From positions 18,145,848 to 18,209,847 of the forward strand of contig NC_034011.1 in the NCBI RefSeq assembly GCF_000346465.2: a stretch of DNA of 64,000 bases, read 5' to 3'. The translations under genes were made by a program, and so were the position numbers. Below, piece by piece: positions 59,291 through 64,000 of the stretch. The stretch's first letter is position 1. Every line of letters starts with the position of its first letter. The notes under the pieces are model-generated. The model had not been told where the DNA came from. It saw only the letters and a program-made list of their open reading frames with translations, and did no database searches. The stretch is from Prunus persica. Its lineage: Eukaryota; Streptophyta; Magnoliopsida; Rosales; Rosaceae.

Positions 59291-61829
59291 TATCTTTGAG
59301 ACATGAGAGACTGAGAGAGGAAGAACTTGGAACCTTAAATGTAAACCGAAAATGAATGAAAGCGACAAATTTATAGAATAAATTTTTAAAACCAACGGCG
59401 GTCCTTACAAAAAAACCGCCGTTTAAATTGTAAAATCAACGTCGGTATGATAGACGTATATTACAGAAATTCACGTCGGTAAATTAATCAAAACGACGTG
59501 TTAAATAATATACCATGACGCGAGTTATTACTTATGTACTTTAATTTTTGAGTTTACTACGACGGTACCTACAAACTACTGTCGTATTTATTTACCACGT
59601 CCGAAGTTAAATGTACCGTCGTATTTTGTAATTTATACGTCGTAGTTATATGTAACCGCCGTATTATTTTTTTGAAATGGTTTTATATGTAAGCAACTTT
59701 TCGTCTACTTGACTTACACATTTGTTGTTTTTATATTCTTATTTTATTTAAATCTGTCATCCAAAAAAGAAACTTTACATATTGCAGAATATTAATTTCC
59801 TTTGTTTTAAATTTCCTCCGGAAAAAAAACTCTATTTATAACGCACTGTAATTGAAAAATAAACTGAAAGGTCACGGGAAAAAAAATTCTATTCATAATT
59901 TAAAAATTAAAATCCACGTCGGTTATATTAAACCTAACGACGTTAAATGAAATGATTCCACGTCAAATGAAATGATTCCACGTCGAATGAAAAATATTGC
60001 ATCGTTTTAGTTAAAAACGACGTAGTTAAATGTAACCGCCGTATTATTTTTTTTGAAATGGTTTTATATGTAAGCAACTTTTCGACTTACACATGCACTG
60101 TTTCCAAACCCGATTAAAAATTTCAATCTCCCAGAGAAACCTTTTCGTCTTTTTTCCTTGTCAGAGTATTGTCAGAGTTTCTCATCGTCTTCCTCTCGTC
60201 TTCTTCGTCGTCTCTGAACTTAAACATAGATCATCTTCCTCTTGCTTTCATTGCACGCAAAAGGTAAGCTTTCATTTTCACTATTTTGGTTACTGTTTTG
60301 CATGCTCATACGTTTTTTGTTTGAAAAATCTTTTTACCTTTTTTCTGGCCAAAATCATTTTACTTCTTTCCAAGTTTGATAAAATATACAGACAAAGAGA
60401 GAAAGTTTCCAACTTTGAAGACAACTACATCAACTAAATAAGACGACGGTAGACCACGACGGTTCGTCAGTTGTTCTAGCGTCATCTGAAAATTGACAAA
60501 GTTGTTTTTAAAATAATAGTCTTTTTTTATATGCTTGTTTAATTGCAGGTTTGATTTCGCTGAACAATGGTTTTTGTTTTTCCCTTATTTGATAAAATAT
60601 AAAGAAAAAGAAACTAGGGTTGGTATCTAATATAGACGACAAAATATCTTATTGTTTTACGTCGTGTGAATGTTAATACCACGACGGTGTATTACTATTG
60701 ACGTCGTAGGAACATAAATACCACGACGTTATATAAATAATAGTTTACCACGACGGTGTATTACTATTGACGTCGTGTGAACATATATACCACGACGTTA
60801 TATAAATAATGGTTTTAAACATTTATTACGTCTGAGATTATTTCATTGCGTCGTCTAAAATCATATCATACGTCGTATTTTTTTAATACCGTCGTTTGTG
60901 TTCTTAATGTTTTCCTGAAATATTTTCACTTGCAGTTTTGTCTGTTAAAATGGTTTCTCAACAACAAACTAAGGATTCTGGCTCCAAGAAGCTTGGAATG
61001 GTAGCTCCTCAAGACAAGTCTTCGAAGGAGATGAAGTCTTCGAAGAAGATGAAGTTTGCTTCATCATCTGCTGAGACAGAACAAACCAGCCAGACAACAA
61101 TCTCAGATGATTCAAAGACTGGTCGAGGTATGAGCACAATGCCTCGTGTTGTGAAGAGAAAGCTTCAGAAACTGAGGCCAATTGTTGAGTACAATAAAAG
61201 GGGGAAAGGTGTTGGCCAAGCACATATTGAGATGCAGTCGTATATTGGTGTGTTGGCACGCTCCAGGATCCCACTTGTGGACAAGAAATGGTCCCAAATC
61301 CCAAAGGATATAAAGGAGCAGATTTGGGAAGCAGTTGACATGGCTTTTGTCGTAGGCCAAGGGGGCAAGACCTCTGTTTTAGCTTCTGCTTCCAAGAAAT
61401 GGAAGGATTTCAAGTCTACACTAACGAGGCATTATATCCTTCCATACACCAATGACAGGGAGAAATTAAGCCAACCCCCTGAAACATATAAATTCATAGA
61501 GAAAGCACAATGGGATGCCTTTGTAGCTTCAAGGCTATCCAAAGCTTTTGAGTCTGTGCATTCTCAACATGCACAGATTAGGGAGAAATTCGAGTACAAT
61601 CATCGATTGTCTCGAAAAGGATATGCTGGATTGGAGGATCAATTGGAGGAAACCATGCCTGGGGTAGAAATTGATCGATCTACCTTATGGAAGAGAGCTA
61701 GACAGGACAAGCATGGTAACATCCCTGATCCAAAGGTGGCAGAGAAAGCAAAATTAATTGTAAGCCTACTATCACTCTGTTTTAAATTTTTATTAAACTG
61801 TGAATTATTCTTATTACGTCGTATGTTAT

Positions 61830-62065
61830 ATTTTTCGTCGTGTGAATGATATTACCACGTCGAAAAGTTTTTAAAAACGTCGTTAAAGGTCTAAATAGGA
61901 ATCATTACTATGTTTTCTGTAATTATAGCATAAGACGTCGGTGGTTCATTTTCGCGTCGTGTGAATGATATTACCACGTCGAAAATTTTTTAAAAACGTC
62001 GTTAACGGTCTAAATAGGAATCACTACTCTGTTATCTTTAATTATAGCATAAGACGTCGGTTGTT
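61830..62065. repeat. tandem duplication of about 120 bases in intron 1 of the second CACTA gene
   Basis: Two near-identical units share CGTCGTGTGAATGATATTAC, CACGTCGAAAA, GGTCTAAATAGGAATCA and TAATTATAGCATAAGACGTC in order. Both carry the CGTCG motif. Confidence 0.85.
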
Positions 62066-62869
62066 TATTCATTTCGTCGTTTTAAATAAATAACCACGTC
62101 GGTATAACTACCGTCGTGATAAGTTATAATAACGTCGGTTTATACGTTATTGCGTCGTGTGAAATTATATAATACGTCGTTTGTACATAAATAACCATCG
62201 TGTGTTTTTTTGTTTATCTTTTTTTAGGATGAATTGCAGAAACAAGTCTCGGAAGGCAAAGTCAGAGTAGATGGCAGCAATGATGTGCTGACCATGGCTT
62301 TGGGCCCCGAGCATCCAGGCAGACTGAGGGGAGTTGGTGCTGGTGTTTCCCCAAGGCAATATTTCAATTTGCCCAAACCACAGAGGGTGAGCTTTGACGA
62401 CCGTTTGAAGGACAGTTTAAGAGTTCTCCTTCAAGAAGAGACTAAAAAGATGGAGGCTAAGGCAAGGGAAGAGGCCTTAAGGATGGAGGCTAGGACAAAA
62501 CAATTGGTAGAGGCTGAGAGGGAGCATTTCCTGAGTCAGCTTTCCCAATTAATTCCCAATTTTGATCCAAGCATGCTTAAACCAAGAATTAGCCAAAGCC
62601 CCAAAAATCCAATGTCTGACAAAGCTAGCTGCTCTGGAGGTGATGTGAGATCCCTACATTTGGAGGATGATACTGCCAAAATGGGGAAACATCAGCCAGA
62701 TGCCAAAATGGGGAAACATCAGCCAGATGAAGAGAAGGAAGAAGAAAAAAGAGATGAAGAGAAGGAAGAAGAAAAGGAGAAAGAAGATGAAGAAAAGCAT
62801 GACGACAAGGTATGTTCACATAACTTTGCCTTTTTTATTTGTTTTTCAAAATTTCAGACGTCGATATTT

Positions 62870-63110
62870 TTATTTAATCCGTCGTTTGTTTAAAACTTAG
62901 ACGGCGGACTTTTTTTAAGACGTAATAAAATATTTAAACGACGGTTTTTGCACCGTCGTTTAAATGGTTTCAGACGACGCTTTATTAATAAAACCGTCGT
63001 CTTTATTGAATTACCACGACAGTTTTTTCACCGTCGTTTAAATCCTTTTAAGACGACGTTTTATTCCTTAAACAGTCGTCTTTATTGAATTACCACGTCA
63101 TTTTTTTTAT
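62870..63110. repeat. CGTCG motif array in intron 2 of the second CACTA gene
   Basis: Inverted pairs such as AACGACGGTTTTTGCACCGTCGTT (shown only in part by its halves ACGACGG and CCGTCGT) fill the intron. Similar arrays occupy the introns at 63365-63510 and 63765-63930, while the exons are nearly free of them. Confidence 0.75.
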
Positions 63111-64000
63111 TTCTTTAAACAGGTTATTGAAGTTGGTGCTTATTCAAATATGGAGGCGCCATCTTCTTTAAAAACCCTTTGTCGTTTTGTGGAAACGACA
63201 CTCCTGCCTGAGGATAAGACACTCTAATTTACAATTGATAAGGAGGTGTTTGGTGGTGAGCGCGATACCTTCCTCCTGCCTAAAGATATTACACAATTTG
63301 CAGGCATGGAAGAAATTGGAGCTACTGTATTGGCTGTATATATGAGGTTTGTACTTCTAAGATAATAACTCGTTGGTTTATATATTGCGTCGTCTTAACT
63401 AACTACCGTCGTGATAAATATATTATAACGTCCTTATCTATTTCAGTACGTCGTGTGAAATATTATAATACGTCGTTTTTTTATACATAACCGTCGTGTT
63501 TGTTTTTGCTGACTTGTTTATATTATTTTATGTATTTAGGTACTTACACGATGTTTTGAAACAAGCCAATATGTGCAGCATGGTTGGCTTTATTGACCCT
63601 GCTACAGTTAGTGCCAACTCTGGCACAATAACTGAAAGATCACGACTGGTAGCAGCTCGACTTCAGAAGACAGACGGTGAACAGCTTTTCATGATGCCTT
63701 ACAATCCAGGGTTAGTCTCCTTAGGATTTTGTTTTTATGATTTTCAATAAATGACAGCTTATAAACTAACCACGTCGGTGTTTTATTTTATTTAATCGTT
63801 TGAAACTACTAACCACGTCGGTATTTATTTGTCGTCGTGATAAATATATAATGTCGTCGTTATCTACTTTATTTCGTCGTATGAAATACTATAATACGTC
63901 GTTTTTGTAAATAACCGTCGTTTTTATATTAATTTTGTGCAGCCGTCATTGGATCTTGCTGATTGTAAGAGCAAAGAAGGAGACCGTCTATTTTCTGGAT

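Larger units (their letters stand above)
57787..64000 (+). mobile_element. second CACTA element (left part), different family
   Basis: Starts CACTACTACAAAAAGTG, and the following kilobase is full of GACGGT/ACCGTCGT motifs. It holds a captured RPN6 fragment and a TNP1-like gene on the plus strand and continues beyond the window, so its right end, target duplication and any TNPD gene cannot be judged. The subterminal motif (CGACGGT, ACGTCG) differs from that of the first element (GCGCGACGAA). Confidence 0.82.
60950..64000 (+). pseudogene. CACTA TNP1-like protein joined to a Ulp1-type protease region (partial)
   Basis: GT-AG exons: 60950-61759, 62228-62809, 63123-63346, 63540-63710 and from 63943 past the window end, all in phase. 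The start is the first ATG after an acceptor (TTGCAG); a non-coding first exon probably ends near 60260 (GCAAAAG/GTAAGC). Residues 1-70 are K/S-rich; then a Ptta/En/Spm transposase-like region (VVKRKLQKLRPIVEYNKRG, KEQIWEAVDMAFVV, ASKKWKDFKSTLTRHYILPY, DVLTMALGPEHPGRLRGVGA). A coiled-coil stretch (about EETKKMEAKAREEALRMEAR) and a duplicated AKMGKHQPD precede a Glu/Lys-rich tract. The last exons read RYLHDVLKQ and MMPYNPGRHWILLIVRAKKE, the His-containing block of Ulp1/C48 cysteine proteases; the Asp/Cys part lies beyond the window. One nonsense codon, TAA at 63225-63227 (DKTL-stop-FTIDKE, likely CAA), blocks the protease part. Confidence 0.78.

Noticed and set aside
58991..59395. Minus-strand 134-codon frame in the second CACTA element
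   Set aside because: It is the antisense of the captured RPN6 fragment, which is clearly read on the plus strand.

Overview
Plant nuclear DNA, most likely a woody member of the Rosaceae and probably Prunus. The best pointer is a complete three-exon R2R3-MYB gene at 37764-39617 whose R3 repeat, bHLH-contact residues and C-terminal tail match the MYB10 anthocyanin regulators of that family. AT-rich intergenic DNA, split genes with GT-AG introns and dense nested transposons fit this.

Layout. 1-664: 3' end of a DELLA (GAI/RGA-type) GRAS gene. 4-8 kb: sparse DNA with two tRNA-derived SINE-like units and one MITE. 8.9-13.1 kb: a FAR1-related (FRS) pseudogene split by a large LTR. 13.83-19.44 kb: a three-level nest (hAT-type element, then PIF/Harbinger, then a solo LTR), each with its own target-site duplication. 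20.17-20.79 kb: a two-exon At4g22758-like (DUF7054) gene. 23.4-33.8 kb: three tandem C2-domain CAR-type genes, the first two on a segmental duplication. 35.5-37.3 kb: a MULE with long TIRs and a perfect 9-bp TSD, carrying a strictosidine-synthase-like fragment and itself hit by a hAT MITE. 37.8-39.6 kb: MYB10 with a LINE fragment in intron 2. 41-57 kb: retroelement remnants, an inverted copy of the solo LTR and a full-length CACTA element (45539-55983) with TNPD-like and TNP1-like genes. 57.8-64 kb: the left part of a second CACTA family, holding a captured 26S proteasome RPN6 fragment and a TNP1-like gene joined to a Ulp1-type protease region; it runs off the window.

Host genes that look intact are the DELLA 3' part, the DUF7054 gene, the three CAR-type genes and MYB10. 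They fit gibberellin repression, ABA/calcium membrane signalling and anthocyanin control, but nothing here shows that they are co-regulated.

The most unusual material is in the two CACTA elements. Their subterminal arrays are built from closely spaced inverted pairs of CpG-rich motifs that share a CGTCG core. The first element has an LTR-like leader and intron in front of its TNP1-like gene; the second has the same kind of motif in the introns of its gene but not in the exons. Exon boundaries are read by eye from frame and GT/AG; homology calls rest on motif recognition, with no database search.
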